Below, piece after piece: positions 22,270 to 34,190 of a stretch of 64,000 nt of DNA (positions are counted from its first letter, which is position 1; each line of letters opens with the position of its first letter). Both the position numbers and the translations under genes were made by a program. The notes beneath the pieces were generated by a model. That model saw only the letters and a program-made list of their open reading frames with translations, was not told where the DNA came from and searched no databases. Source of the stretch: Sesamum alatum (Eukaryota; Streptophyta; Magnoliopsida; Lamiales; Pedaliaceae); NCBI GenBank assembly GCA_034509735.1, contig JACGWO010000005.1:11301692-11365691 (forward strand), written 5' to 3'.

Positions 22270-23489
22270 TGTGATGCCCTAGTTTCTGCAAATCAAGGCA
22301 AGCACAAACAACTCAATAAGAACGCCCAGGTAATTGTCCAAAAACAGCCCAGGAGGGGGTGACCAACTAAACTGGAATGCCCAGGTGTGGGGAAAGATAC
22401 GTGTTAGGCACGTGGTGGCGTCACGGGCAGGCACTTGGCTCAATAGGGTGTTGCCAACAAGTCCAAAAAGGTGGAATGTTACCAATACGGAACACGTGAC
22501 AAAAACAAAAGGAGGCTAGAGATCCCGTTAACCAGATAATAACCACCTCTTTCGAAACAGGAGCTGGGCGTAGAAGAGAGGATCTCTCATCCCAACAAAA
22601 TTCCTATTTTTGGGAATTCGTGTTTGTCACCCTCTATCTACTTAAAGATTATTAAGTGGAAGTCAAATGTTGAAGATGGCAACTTTCTTTTTGGCACCAC
22701 ACACTTTGTGCCACTCTCTACAATTTTTCTAGCTTAATTTTGATTACTTTCTTCTAAAGTTACCGACTTGAGCATCAAGATGCTATCTTTGCTTTGCAGG
22801 TTCTTTGCACCGGAGTTTTGCAAAAGCCCAAAGGTTCGGACACAATTCATTGCATTCGAGCATTTTGCTTGGCAGCATTTGACTACTTCTGTGAGAACAC
22901 AAAGTTAAGATATGAGAAACATGAACTCTAGGAATGCTCGAGCTGAGTAGTAAATTGGAGCTGATAGGGCTGTCCCAAATGCTAGAGGGATTCTTCTCAC
23001 ACCCTCCTCTGAAGTAGGATGATAGGAGGTGGATCCTACTCTCACTACCACTTCCTTTAGCACCAACTGTGCAAGGGTGCTCCATGTCCCTAAAGATTAA
23101 TTGTGAAGGTGATTGCTAAGCTACTCGGGCCCAAACTACAACAACATCCCCTATTGTATTAGTGTCGTTGCCTAGCATTGGCATCACTGTCAGCCCCACC
23201 ATAAATGTACAAGGAACCTGAGCTAGGATGTCCAGCCCGAGCGTTGTAGGAACGACAGAAAGAGCACATGTCCCTATAGGGAAAAGGTTCGAGTGTCTGG
23301 TAAGCGCAGATGGAAGGACTGAAGTAGGACTTATTAGATATGCAGGTGTATCTCAAGAGTCTCTCTCGAGGAACAAAGAGGCATTACCTTTTGGTGAGGG
23401 GTTTTTGGCTAACGAGCTACCATCACCTATGGGACTCCTAACCTGGCGGAGTGCGATATAACAAGTGATCTACAAGGTATCGGTATCAA

Positions 23490-23960
23490 TTGGAAATTGC
23501 TATCCTCCTCCATCACTACACGGATGGAGTCAAGTCCCACATGTGCTTGACTACCCTCACCCGGGCTGCCCAGCAGAGGTTCAATCAGCTACCACTTAGA
23601 CTCATTTGATATGTAAAGGAATTTAGCTCGCTCTTCCTGCATCAGTTTGGCAACAACAAGCAACACAAAAAGACCACTATGAGCCACTTTGCAATCCAAC
23701 AGGAGGGTGAACCCTACGGAGTACCTCCAACATTTTAATACAACTGCTTTGGAAGTCCCTTCAGCCACTTCAGAAGTGTTGACAAGTGCCTTCGCATATG
23801 GATCGTAGGATGGGGACCTTTTCAAATCTTTGGGCAATAAGCCAACTCCTAATTGTGATAACTTACTAGTTCGAGCTGATAAGTATATCAATATGGATGA
23901 AGCGTGAAATACAAGAAAGGTGACATTGGCAAAAAAAACGCAAGGAAAGGAATGAATAAA
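23490..23960 (+). pseudogene. Ty3/gypsy gag relic
   Basis: Blocks in two frames follow the retrotransposon gag domain: QQRFNQLPL, EFSSLFLHQFGNNKQHKKTT, AIQQEGE, YLQHFNTTALEVPSATSEVL, LFKSLGNKP and LVRADKYINMDEA. At least three stops or shifts interrupt them. Confidence 0.7.
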
Positions 23961-24607
23961 GAACAACTAAGAAGTTCAAAACGGACATTAGGGATTGAAG
24001 AGTGCCTTTAAAGAGGGTACGACACCCGCACCTTGTTGAGAGCATGAATCACCCTAGTGTTGATGGTCGTCGAAGGGAAAGACCTTGTGATTTGGCCGAA
24101 GGACCCACTAAACCTTGGTCGAATAAGTATTGATGTTTCCATAATAAATATGGGCACTGTACTAATGAGTGTCAATAATTAAAAACTAAAATTAAAAAAA
24201 TTGATGCCAAGTGGATACCTCTAAGAATTTATATGTAGGGAGAATGAGCGTGGGGCTAACCTCTACATAAAGGATGACCACCTAAAGGAGAGATGCGAGG
24301 ATGAGCCTGGCCTAAAAGAGCACCCCAAGGCACCCCATGGGGGGAAATGGTCATGACATACCCAACTTCCCTAGGAAGGAGATTATACGAATTATTTCAG
24401 GAGGGCCAGCTGGAGGGGACTCCTACCGAGCCAAGAAAGCCCAACACTTGAAGGCAGGAGGAATGCATGCCCTTGGATCTAAATGTATGGATGTAAGGGT
24501 GGTATCGCGTGCATCCATTATCAAGTTCGAATGAAGGACAACAACTCGATGTCCCCCATAATGACGCCTTAGTCATCTCGACCACCTTGGCTAACTACAA
24601 TAAGTCC

Positions 24608-24984
24608 CATGTTCATTGATTCTGGAAGCTTAATTGAAAACTATTTATTGAGGAATACAACCATATGGAGCTGGGATATGTCCCATTTGAGTTGGTCGAT
24701 ACTTTTTAATATGGTTTTTTAGGCTAGGTGGTATGTCTTGGAGATCAAATATCCTTACCCATGTCCTAACAAAGCCCCGGAGGGTGGAGAAAGCCCTATA
24801 TGGTCAAATTCCTAGTGGTAGTATCCTATCGGCTTACATTGCCAATCTAGGGGAATCTATCATCAATGCATTCCAAGCCATTATCTCCACTTACCACATG
24901 AAAATCAAATTCTTTGTGAAGAAAAGTGTGAGAGAAGTCACGGGAGATCAACTCCAATCAAGAAAATGCTACATGGAGGAATGA
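24608..24984 (+). pseudogene. Ty3/gypsy protease-region relic
   Basis: A retropepsin-like MFIDSGSLIENYLLR starts near 24611 (DSG in place of the usual DTG/DSG active site). The block INAFQAIISTYHMKIKF, then REVTGDQLQSRKCYMEE, lies at about 24850-24981 and is characteristic of the C-terminal flank of gypsy proteases. The two parts are in different frames, so the region is dead. Confidence 0.7.
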
Positions 24985-25560
24985 CGTAACTTGCTATTGA
25001 CTAGTAGTTAGAGTTGAAGCAACAACTGACTGACTAACTGCCTGCCTAGTTGATAGGAAGGAACGAAACAAAAATCAGTAAGGGAGGTAACAAAGGGAGG
25101 GAAGTAATGTCTAGCCCAGAATTGCTAGAACCATTCACATGAGTCCTCCTACGGTGAACAAAAAGATGAACCGTTACCATTATTTATCAAAAAGAAAGAA
25201 GAGAAAGCCGATTGTTCTATTTCTCAATCTTTCTGACTTTCTCCTATGGAACCAAGGTCGAAAAGCTCTTCCTTTATTTCTTTTCATTTCGTATGTAGTG
25301 ATGAAGCGAGGAAAGTCAACATATATTGTTGATTGCTATATTCTTAGAATTATTTGGCATGACTTTGCAAAATATTTGGAGATTAAATTATAATAGAGAA
25401 TAGTTTCTTCATTATTTAGGATAACTAAATTCATTAAATTATGGGATTTGGTCTAGCAGATTGAAAACTCTCACCATGTTAGACATTTCGTCTGATCCTC
25501 TTAAATTCATCCTTGAACGAATAGGAGATGAAATCGCACTTCTTCCTATTAGCAATTTTG
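24985..25560. other. Non-coding stretch
   Basis: No gene recognised. An open frame at 25139-25393 resembles no family. Confidence 0.35.
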
Positions 25561-25639
25561 TGAACATTTAGCACTTCTATTTCAGCAAAAGCACTTCTTG
25601 TAAGACGCGTTTTTGTGATAAAAAAACGCTACAACACTT

Positions 25640-25861
25640 CTGCTAGTGATAATGCGTTTTATCAGTTAATTAGTTAGGCTAAGCTTTTAGTTAGGTTGTT
25701 AATGACAGTTAGGAGGTAGGGCTGGACTTAGTCCTCTTAATCAACACTATAAATACATCTCTGTATCTTTTAAGAAACACAACTACGAATCCAGAAATTT
25801 ACTTTCCTTCTTCAGAAGCCATGGCTGCGCAAGCTCTGTTTCATTTTCTTTCTAGCTTTCA
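25640..25861 (+). repeat. 5' LTR of element C (left border approximate)
   Basis: About 220 bp ending CTAGCTTTCA before the primer site. Contains CTATAAATAC as the likely TATA box. The left border is inferred, because no partner LTR is present. Confidence 0.5.
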
Positions 25862-25878
25862 TGGTATGAGAGCCATCA
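25862..25878 (+). promoter_or_regulatory. Primer binding site of element C
   Basis: TGGTATGAGAGCCATCA, directly after the LTR end. Close to the tRNA-iMet complement TGGTATCAGAGCC with one mismatch. Confidence 0.8.
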
Positions 25879-25953
25879 ATTGATGGTCTCTGGTACTCTT
25901 CGCTCCCTCATATTAGTCACAAATAAGCTTAGATTTGAAGAAGAACCCTAGCA

Positions 25954-26836
25954 ATGGCGAGCCCTCCCAAGCACGAAGACAAGTGCAAGAAGGTGGAAAT
26001 CGACTCAGAAACTTTGAAGGTCCAAACTGGTGACACTCTAGGTACAATCTTGGTCACAAACCTCCTCAATGGAAGTAATTTTCTTGCATGGAGTCGTTCG
26101 ATTAAAATCGCACTGAAGGCGAAAATGAAGGGCTCCATTATCGGAAAAAATGAAAAACCTGATGAGTCGGCGGACGACTTCGAACAATGGGAAAGGGCTG
26201 ATGATATGGTGATTTCTTGGCTGTTGAATTCAATGTCGAAAGACATTGTTGAATCCTTCTTGTATATTGAGACAACCAGGGATTTGTGGATGGAATTGGA
26301 GACAAGATATGGGGTTAGTAGTGGCCCCATGGTCTATCAGCTGCAGAGGGAAATCGCATATGGCAGCACAAGGAGATCTCACAGTATCCGCATACTTTGG
26401 AAAATTGAAAACTCTATGGGATGAATTGAACTGTTGGGTGACAATCCCATCTAGTAACAGTGGAGCATCGAAAGAAATTGCAGATCTGTATCAGCAAGAC
26501 CGTCTCATGCAATTTTTAATGGGACTTGATGATTCCTTTGACAACATTCGGAATCAGATTTTAATGATGGAGCCCCTACCAAGTGTCTCCAAAGTATATG
26601 CCATAGTCTTAAGAGTTGAAAGGTAGAGAGAAGTTAGCTCTCAATATGCAGCTCCTTCTCAAAATATGGCGATACAGGCTAAAGGGTTCCAGAAGATTAA
26701 TGGCAAGGAGCAGTGGAAGAAAAGAACTGCGCAAGAAAAAAGGGCCTTATATTGCTTGCACTGCAAAAAGAATGGGCATACGAAGGAACAATGTTTTGAA
26801 ATCTTGGGCTACCCAGATTGGTATAAAGGGCTAATT
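25954..26836 (+). pseudogene. Copia gag of element C
   Basis: Starts ATG 25954 (MASPPKHEDKCKKV) and runs through LNGSNFLAWSRSIKIALKAK, WLLNSMSKDIVESF and RDLWMELETRYG. A frameshift near 26365 moves the reading to the frame with VSAYFGKLKTLWDELNCW and YQQDRLMQFLMGLDDSF. A stop follows VERX near 26625, then the zinc knuckle CLHCKKNGHTKEQC at about 26755-26795. It is cut at 26837 by element B. No protease or later domain survives. Confidence 0.85.
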
Positions 26837-26837
26837 G

Positions 26838-28884
26838 TGAAGGACAAGCGGATCCGCCCGGGAGCGCGAGCGAAAGCGAGAAAGCGAGAAATAGCGCGTA
26901 AATTTAAATCTAATCGAAATAAACGAATCCCAAGGGGTGTACCCTTGGGTGCTCAACCGGGCGTTCGATGTAGGATGTGTAAATATTAGAAATATATATT
27001 TAAACACATAGGGCATAGATTTATATTAAATCAATCAAAGCGTAGTAAAACCGTTACCTTTGATTGTTTAGCGTGTGCTCCCGGCTACTTGCGTTGTTCC
27101 TTCTCCGGAATGCTCACGAAATCCAAACGTATGGATTCTCCAAAGGTGATCCACACCACACCGGAAGAAACGCACGTTCTTCTTGCTAGAAAAGAACGGG
27201 TTTAAGAAGGAATCGGTTTAAGAGAAGAACACTATGAATTAGTGCTCTCTTAAACTTACTTTGTTCTTCTTCTTGATTCAAAACCAAGTGAAGAACACAA
27301 GTGAAAGAGAGGAGGAGAAAACCGAGAGTTAGAGAGGGAGAGGAGATCCGATTTTTCTCTTCTTCTTTTTCCTAGAAAAAGATGAATAATGAATCCCTTA
27401 TGCTTGGTGTTGTATATTCTAATATATATACATAATTAATGTGATTATTGGAATGTGTCTAGGTTCATCCAAGGATGTCTAGATTCATTCCAATCAATCA
27501 CCATCAATTCTTCAATCAAGCCTACCAAAATTTATGGTATGATCAAATCATACCAAAAGGGAAGAGCTTGATTGGAGTTGATTTGTCTCTTTCCAAAAGA
27601 GATAAGTCAACATACCACCTAGCATGAAACATGGCTGATTTTGCTTCCTCCAAGGGAGCATCTCGGCCATGTCTAATTGAGGGAAGAAGTCCAACTTCTT
27701 CCTATTCAAAAATAGGAATTATTTCTCCTCTCGGGTAAAATTTAACGGACCGGGTTTTATCGTAATCCAATTATGATGAACCCAACATGAAATCCAATTT
27801 AATGTCCATTTAAATTATTCCCGTTGATCTTTTAATTCAATTAAAGATCCAACGTCTCAACATCTCAACTTTCCATATTTAATCGAAAATCCAATTTACC
27901 GATTAAACGAAGGCCCGATACAATATCGGTCCGTCCATCCAATGGACATTCCCTTAAGTAATCCAATTACTTATTTATCCTTCGAGATTGACTCCAAGTC
28001 GATCTCTCAACCTAATCGGTGATTTGTGTGTGACCCTTTAGGTTCACCCTCAGCTAGACTTGAGCCCGTGTCCACAAGGGCCCGTTACCATGGGTGGCCG
28101 TCTAGCAACGGTCCATGTCACTAGAGACTAGGTGAATTGGTGTGAACATTTAGGCGCCGATTCTGTTCGGGTACAATCCTTCCGTCTACCATCTCCCGGC
28201 CTCAGTCTAGGGTATGGAATTGGGCATCGGTTCCCATCCTTGACTAGGCATCTATGCTTAATACTCGAGACCACGTATGCTTCATTGCGTCGACACAGGA
28301 AACTATTCCCTGTTCGACCAACCACTGTGGTCACAGCTTCAAACAGCATGAACGTGTCTCCAAGTGCATAGGAGATACCTCTGTCACATACTGATAGGGG
28401 ACAGATCCTCTTCTTGGAATCCACCGTCCTCGCTACAACATTCCGACTGTACTGGACAAGGCTTATGATGATCATCTTACAGAATGATCACCTCTCGCTA
28501 GATCCAAGATATAGCCGTCCTGTGCACGCGACTGCCATGATTTCTCAAGTGTGAGGATTACTCCCGTACTATCGGAATCGGGGAAAACCAATCATACCGA
28601 CCAAGCCTCCAAGGCTTCCATATGATGATCCCCACGAGTCAGTCCAGTCGGCTCGACCCCAGTCGACCAACCCATCAAGATCGTGTAGGCGTCCCACGCC
28701 TATCGCCGATGAATCACGACACTCATCCAATGAACACGACTCTTGACACAAGACTCAATAGGATTCTCGATGCCCTGTCTCGAGGTCCTCGACTCGGAAC
28801 TATCCAGTCCCAACTCTTAATCAGTTGGTTTCATGACCACCATCCAATGCGTGGCCCAACTACACGAGTTGTTATCCATGGTCT
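26838..28884 (-). repeat. LTR of element B, main part
   Basis: Minus-oriented copy of the family LTR, matching 57863-60050 along its length. It is split at GGTCT (28880-28884) by insertion of element A, and the remaining 185 bp lie at 39476-39660. Open frames within it (for example 28128-28475) are incidental. Confidence 0.88.
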
Positions 28885-31507
28885 TGTTAGAATAGGTGAC
28901 CAGAAAGCCAATAGGTTTGGCGATTTGTAACCTATTTGACAACTTGATGTAAATGTAATATTATTATGTGATGAATAAGATGAGTGTCCGTCACCAATGG
29001 TACCTTCTTTGTTGCGCTCATCTTACATTTGTTAAAACGATATTTAACTTATATCGCAACAAAGCCCACAGACCATGGATAACAACTCGTGCAGTTGGGC
29101 CACGCATTGGATGGTGGTCATGAAACTAACTGATTAAGAGTTGGGTCTAAAACGTTCCAAGTTGAGGACCTCGAGACAGGGCATCGAGAGTCCTATTGAG
29201 ACTTGCGTCAAGAGTCGTGTTCATTGGATGAGTGCCGTGTTTCATCGGCGATAGGCGTGGGACGCCTACACGATCTTGATGGGTTGGTCGACTGGGGTCG
29301 AGCCGACTGGACTGACTCGCGGGGATCATCATATGGAAGCCTTAGAGGCTTGGTCGGTATGATTGGTTTTCCCCGGTTCCGATAGTACGGGAGTAATCCT
29401 CAGACTTGAGGGATCATGGCAGTCGCGTGCACATGACGGCTGTATCTTGGATCTCGCGAGAGGTAAATCATTCTGTAAGATGATTATCATAAGCCTTGTC
29501 CAGTGCAGTCGGAGTGTGTAGCAACGACGGTGGATTCCAAGAAGAGGATTCGTCCCCTGTCAGTATGTGACAGAGGTATCTCCTATGCACTCGGAGACAC
29601 GTTCATGCTGTTTGAAGCTGTGGCCACAGTGGTTGGTCGAACAGGGAATGGTTTCCTGTGTCGACGCAATGAAGCATACGTGGTCTCGAGTATTAAGCAT
29701 AGATGTCTAGTCAAGGATGGGAACCGACGCCCAATTCATACCCTAGACTAAGGCCGTGAGACGGTAGACGGAAGGATCGTACCCGTACGGAATCGGCGCC
29801 TAAATGTTCACGCCAATTCACCTAGTCTCTAGTGCCATGGACCGTTGCTAGACGGCCACCCATGGTAACGGGGCCCTTGTGGGACACGGGCCCAAGTCTA
29901 GCTGAGGGTGAACCTAAAGGGTCACACACAAATCACCGAGGAGGTTGAGAGATCGACTTGGAGTCAATCTCGAAGGATAAAGTAAGTAATTGGATTACTT
30001 AAGGGAAAGTCCATTGGATGGACGGGCCGATATTGTATCGGGCTTCCGTTTAATCGGTAAATTGAATTTTTGATTAAATATGGAAAGTTGAGACGTTGAC
30101 ACGTTGGATCTTTTAATTGGATTAAAAGATCAACGGGGATAATTTAAATAGACATTAAATTGGATTTAATATTGGGTTCGTCGTAATTGGATTACGATAA
30201 AACCCGATCCGTTAAATTATACCCGAGAGGAGAAATAATTCCTATTTTTGAATAGGAAGAAGTTGGACTTCTTCCCTTAATTAAACATGGCCGACATGCT
30301 CCCTTGGAGGAAGCAAAATCAGCCATGTTTCATGCTAGGTGGTATGTTGACTTATCACTTTTGGAAAGAGACAAATAATATTACATTTACATCGAGTTGT
30401 ATAATAAGTTACAAATAGCCAAACCTATTGGCTTTCTGGTCACCTATTCTAACAATCTCCCACTTTAGCTAAAACTAATCACCCATTTACCTCGAACCTC
30501 TTATCCAGATGGTGAGTATGGGCAACTTGCGACATGAGCTTAGCAAGTGGATCTGCTATGTTTTCTGCGGAGCTGACTCGGTCCAACCGAATGTCACTCC
30601 TGCTATCCATCTCTCTAAGTAGATGGTAGCATCTAAGAATATGCTTGGATCGTGATGAGATCTCGGTTCCTTTGCTAGCGCTATCGCCCCGTTGTTATCA
30701 TAAAAGATAATTACAGGCTTAGCAATGCTAGTAACTACAACCAACCCTTGGATGTAGCTCATCAACCAAACCACTTCTTAGCGGCATCCAAAGCCGCTAT
30801 GTATTCAAAACTCTACGGTGGAGTCCGTTGTGGTAGCCTGCTTGGAACCTTTCCAAGTAACCACGCCACCATTTAGTCTAAATACAAAAACCATACTGAG
30901 ACTTGGCATCATTGTCATCCGACTGGAAGCTAGCGCCGCTATAGCCTTCCAGTATCAACTCTCCACTACCGTAGATCAAGAACATGTCCTTAGTCCTTTT
31001 CAGGTACTTCAGGATAGTCTTGCCTGCAGTCCAGTGCGCCTCTCCGGCACACGACTGATATCGACTTGTTACGCTCAAAGCGAAAGCCACATCAGGTCTA
31101 GTGCACTGATTCATAGTGTTCTTCTCTTAAACCGATTCTTTCTTAAACTCGTTCTTTTCTAGCAAGAAGAACGTGTGTTTCTTCCGGTGTGGTGTGGATC
31201 ACCTTTGGAGAATCCATACGTTTGGATTTCGTGAGCATTCCGGAGAAGGAACAACGCTAGTAGCCGGGAGCATACGCTAAACAATCAAAGGTAACAGTTT
31301 TACTACGCTTTGATTGATTTAATATATTTATCTATGCCCTATGTGTTTAATATTCATTTCTAATATTTACACATCCTACACCGAACGCCCGGTTGAGCAC
31401 CCAAGGGTACACCCCTTGGGATTCGTATTTTAAATTAGATTTGATTTAACTTATGCACTATTTCCTTGCTTCCGCTCGCGCTCCCGGGCGGATCCGCTTG
31501 TCCTTCA
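28885..31507 (+). repeat. 5' LTR of element A, carrying an inverted patch
   Basis: 2,623 bp against 2,223 bp for the 3' LTR. Differences are small except that about 331 bp (equivalent to 38736-39066) are replaced by a 733-bp inverted segment. Confidence 0.9.
30377..31109 (-). mobile_element. Inverted LTR/RNase H patch inside the 5' LTR of A
   Basis: On the minus strand this holds the first part of an LTR (TGTTAGAATAGG, ending at about 30453), the polypurine tract, and a broken RNase H coding stretch. It matches 39585-40312 of element B almost base for base (about 97 percent by eye). At the joins the replaced LTR and the patch share only AAT on the left and GCACT on the right. It is not a full insertion: there are no element ends or target duplication. 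Confidence 0.85.
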
Positions 31508-31509
31508 AG

Positions 31510-31523
31510 TGGTATCAGAGCTA
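31510..31523 (+). promoter_or_regulatory. Primer binding site of element A
   Basis: TGGTATCAGAGCTA two bases after the LTR end. A perfect match over TGGTATCAGAGC to the plant initiator tRNA-Met complement. Confidence 0.9.
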
Positions 31524-31757
31524 GGTTCGATGTAAGGGGCATAGATCTATGTGTTTGGCATGATCTACTTGCTTTTAATGGCTTTATTGGCATGTTAGAT
31601 TACATAAATATATGAATAATATGATGATTCAATTGTTTGGATTTAATGGACTTTTGGCATGCTTAATTTTGTTAGATTGGATCTAAAATTGCATGCTTAT
31701 TTTCAGAATAATATTACTAATATTGTGCTGAAACAGTTTCGAAAAAAAAAAATTGAT

Positions 31758-31890
31758 CGGGCCGGCAGTGGCCGCGCACAGGCGCGCGCGCTGTGCGCAG
31801 CTGGCCGCTTTTGGCCGAGGCCAGCGCGCGGCACAGCGCAGGCTTGCTGCCTGCGCGCGGCCGGCCGGCCAGCAAAACAGCTGGGCCGTT
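31758..31890 (+). other. GC-rich leader with strong hairpin potential
   Basis: A block of G/C-dominated sequence in an otherwise AT-rich leader. CGCTGTGCGCAGCTGGCC (31789-31806) pairs with GGCCAGCGCGCGGCACAGCG (31819-31838) around a 12-base loop. Outer words TGGCCGCGCACAGGC and GCCTGCGCGCGGCC can extend the stem. Retroelement leaders often hold RNA dimerisation or packaging structures; that role here is inference. Confidence 0.65.
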
Positions 31891-33309
31891 TTTGTGCCCT
31901 TTTTCGACTTTTTCCGGAAAATTTGATTTTCTGTATTTTCTGCACAATTCTAAAAATATGTTAATTTTGCATTTTTGATTTTGGAATAATTGGATTATTC
32001 CTTGAATTAAATTTGCTTAATTAATTTGGGATTAATATATGCATTGGATGCATTGTTTAAAATGTCCATTAAATTTAAAATTTGAATTTTGCATATTATT
32101 TGTATGTTTATGCTTTTGTGATGTTGGACATCACTTGGGTATTTGGAATATCCATTGGTTATTTATGCATGATTATTTGGAATAATTGTGTTATGTGAGT
32201 TGATGGAATCAACATGGGCTGATCACAAGAGCCCTAGGCCTTATGTATGGATGAATGTATGAACATTTATTTTCTGTTGGGTGGGGCCTGCGTGCCTCTT
32301 GTTTTTGGGACTATCATCTCCCGTATTTTCAGCCTCATGATGTTAAGGCTTGTTTTCTTTATTACCAATGTATTACTTTTAGTTGTAATGAGAGTAGATA
32401 GGATTGGTGAGGTTTTAATTTTAACAAGCAAATGGAGTCGGAGACCCCAAGGAGAAGCATCAAGGCGTTGAAACAAGAAGCACTTCAAGGCCCATTGGAA
32501 TGACAATGGGCTTATTATTATTGTAATAATTTAGGACCACCCTAGACAGACCATAGACTCACTGCGGGCTCAGTGGGTCGCATAGGTTGGGCTTGTGATC
32601 ATCCTAACAGGGGTATGCTATGTTTTCTGCATGCGACGTATTTATTTATCGCTTTAAATATTGAATATTTATGCATGCTAAAACACAATAATGTGATGAG
32701 GTCTAGGTCATACACAAACTCTCATTTGGTTGGACCAAATTAAATATTAGGCCCAGAACGGACTTGGATCAAAATGGTATTTTGGTTTGTCCGAAGCCTT
32801 CCATCCACAGCAATGTGGTGAGGAAGCTACCACTACCCAAGTGTGGTCTCACGAGTAGTGGCACACTTGGACTAGGGGAAAGCTGCACCATTGTTGTGAA
32901 GAAAAAGACTGCTCTTGCTGTTTCCCTGTCTCACGAGTCGTGGGGGCAACAATTTGAGGCATGATTTGGTTGATGGGTCGGGCTCAACACTGAGTAACAT
33001 GGTTTGCTTGGAGTCCTCGAAACCATGCGAATAGGTGAGGCAAAATATCTTGGGAATCTCATTGGATGAGAATGATATTGGATATCTCCCACGAGGTCTT
33101 CTTCATGTGAATCGTAAAAGCGGGGCATGGAGATTACGCTTGTGGATCCCAAACCCACTAGGAAATGGTTTCCCGAAACTCCGCTTGAGAGTGGCGGACT
33201 TTCGTATAAATAGTGGGAGGGTTAAAGACTAAAAGACCAAGTCTTCAACTTGAACAATAATATTACCATCATCTGCTAATTTCTACTTTACATTTTCATT
33301 AATGTAGAT
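31891..33309 (+). other. Untranslated leader of element A
   Basis: About 1.4 kb before the gag start with no credible gene. Short open frames (for example 32247-32471) show no family resemblance. Confidence 0.6.
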
Positions 33310-34190
33310 ATGTCTAAGAACCCATTAACCATGATTCTCGAGACTAACAAATCAACGGAACGAACTACTCAGACTGGCTGAGAAACCTGAGGATTGTCCT
33401 CAGTTTTGAGAACCAAGGCTACGTCTTGGACGAGCCGCCACCGAGCGACTTACCGGAGGGGTCCACGCCTAAAGAACGTTTGACGTTCGAGAAATGGCAT
33501 GAGGACAACCGGAAAGTACGCAGTATCATACTGTCTTCTATGTCTAACGACATCCAGAAACAGTATGAGAGGCTGGACAACGTCTCCGCCATATGCTCCG
33601 CATGAACGAGGTTTATGCGGTTCCGGATAGGCATATTAGATATGCCGTCACAAAAAGCATTCTTTGGCACCAAGCTTGCTGAAGGAGCGTCTGTACAGAG
33701 TCATGGGGTCAAGATGCTCTCCCTAGTGGAGAAACTCGAGGACCTTAAAGTTGGGCTTAATAATGACACGTACATTGACGTGATCCTCCAGTCGCTTCCT
33801 CCATCCTATGACCCATTTGTTGTAAACTACAACATGAACGGACTTGAGAAGTCTATTCATGAGTTGATCAACATGCTGGTCCAATACGAGGCAACGACCC
33901 ACAAGTCGGTGCCGGCGGTATTGATAGGAGAGGCTTCAACCTCCAAGGCGAATGGCAAGAGGGCCGGATGCTGGAAGAGGAAGAAGGGCAAAGGGAAGAC
34001 GGTTGCGGCCCCTGCTCGCGCTCCAGGCACCCCTATTGTTCCGGTTGGACCAAGCAAAGGGAAAGGGAAGGCCTATGGTTTCTCAGCGGTAAGGCAAATG
34101 ATGTCTGGATGCATTGCCCAAGGGAAAGGGCATTGGAAGAGGGAGTGCCCACAACTCCTCTCCAACCCAGGTATGTTTGTGGTTGAAGTA
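33310..34190 (+). pseudogene. Gag of element A
   Basis: Starts ATG at 33310 (MSKNPLTMILETNK). A missing base near 33352 breaks the frame before NGTNYSDWLRNLRIVLSF, and further one-base shifts occur near 33592 (missing A) and 33655 (extra A). The longest open part (33615-34346) holds SLVEKLEDLKVGLNN, SLPPSYDPFVVNYNMNGLEK and a Lys-rich tail. The zinc-knuckle region at about 34100-34150 is frame-shifted. Comparison with element D (63316-63975) shows the ancestral reading. Not functional. Confidence 0.88.

Larger units (their letters stand above)
22270..24984 (+). mobile_element. Decayed Ty3/gypsy retrotransposon (5' part)
   Basis: Base composition changes sharply at about 22270. Gag and protease motifs follow in gypsy order on the + strand (listed separately). 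The stretch 22270-22930 begins TGTGATGCCC and is a candidate LTR, but no second copy exists in the window to prove its borders. Reverse transcriptase and integrase were not found before the copia element at 25.6 kb, so the 3' part is missing or unrecognisable. Confidence 0.6.
25640..26837 (+). mobile_element. Copia element C: LTR, leader and gag, cut by element B
   Basis: An LTR-like segment ends in TTTCA at 25861 and is followed at once by the primer site and a gag frame. Within the LTR a TATA box (CTATAAATA at about 25747-25755) precedes the presumed transcript start. The body stops at 26837, where the LTR of element B begins. No continuation of its pol was found to the right of B, because B is itself truncated. 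The exact left end of the LTR is uncertain. Confidence 0.75.

Noticed and set aside
23228..23461. Open frame before the gypsy gag
   Set aside because: No family resemblance, and it lies in the presumed LTR/leader of a decayed element.
25560..25650. CACTA-type transposon end (CACTTCTTGTAAGACGCG, CACTTCTGCTAGTG)
   Set aside because: Only one side is visible, no 3-bp duplication could be checked, and the similarity is short.
28128..28475. Open frames inside the long LTRs (also 29503-29751, 37863-38120, 28622-28930)
   Set aside because: The same frames are disrupted in other LTR copies and match no family; LTRs do not code here.
31659..31964. 101-codon Arg/Ala-rich open frame
   Set aside because: Caused by the GC-rich hairpin block of the element A leader; both strands are open there by composition.
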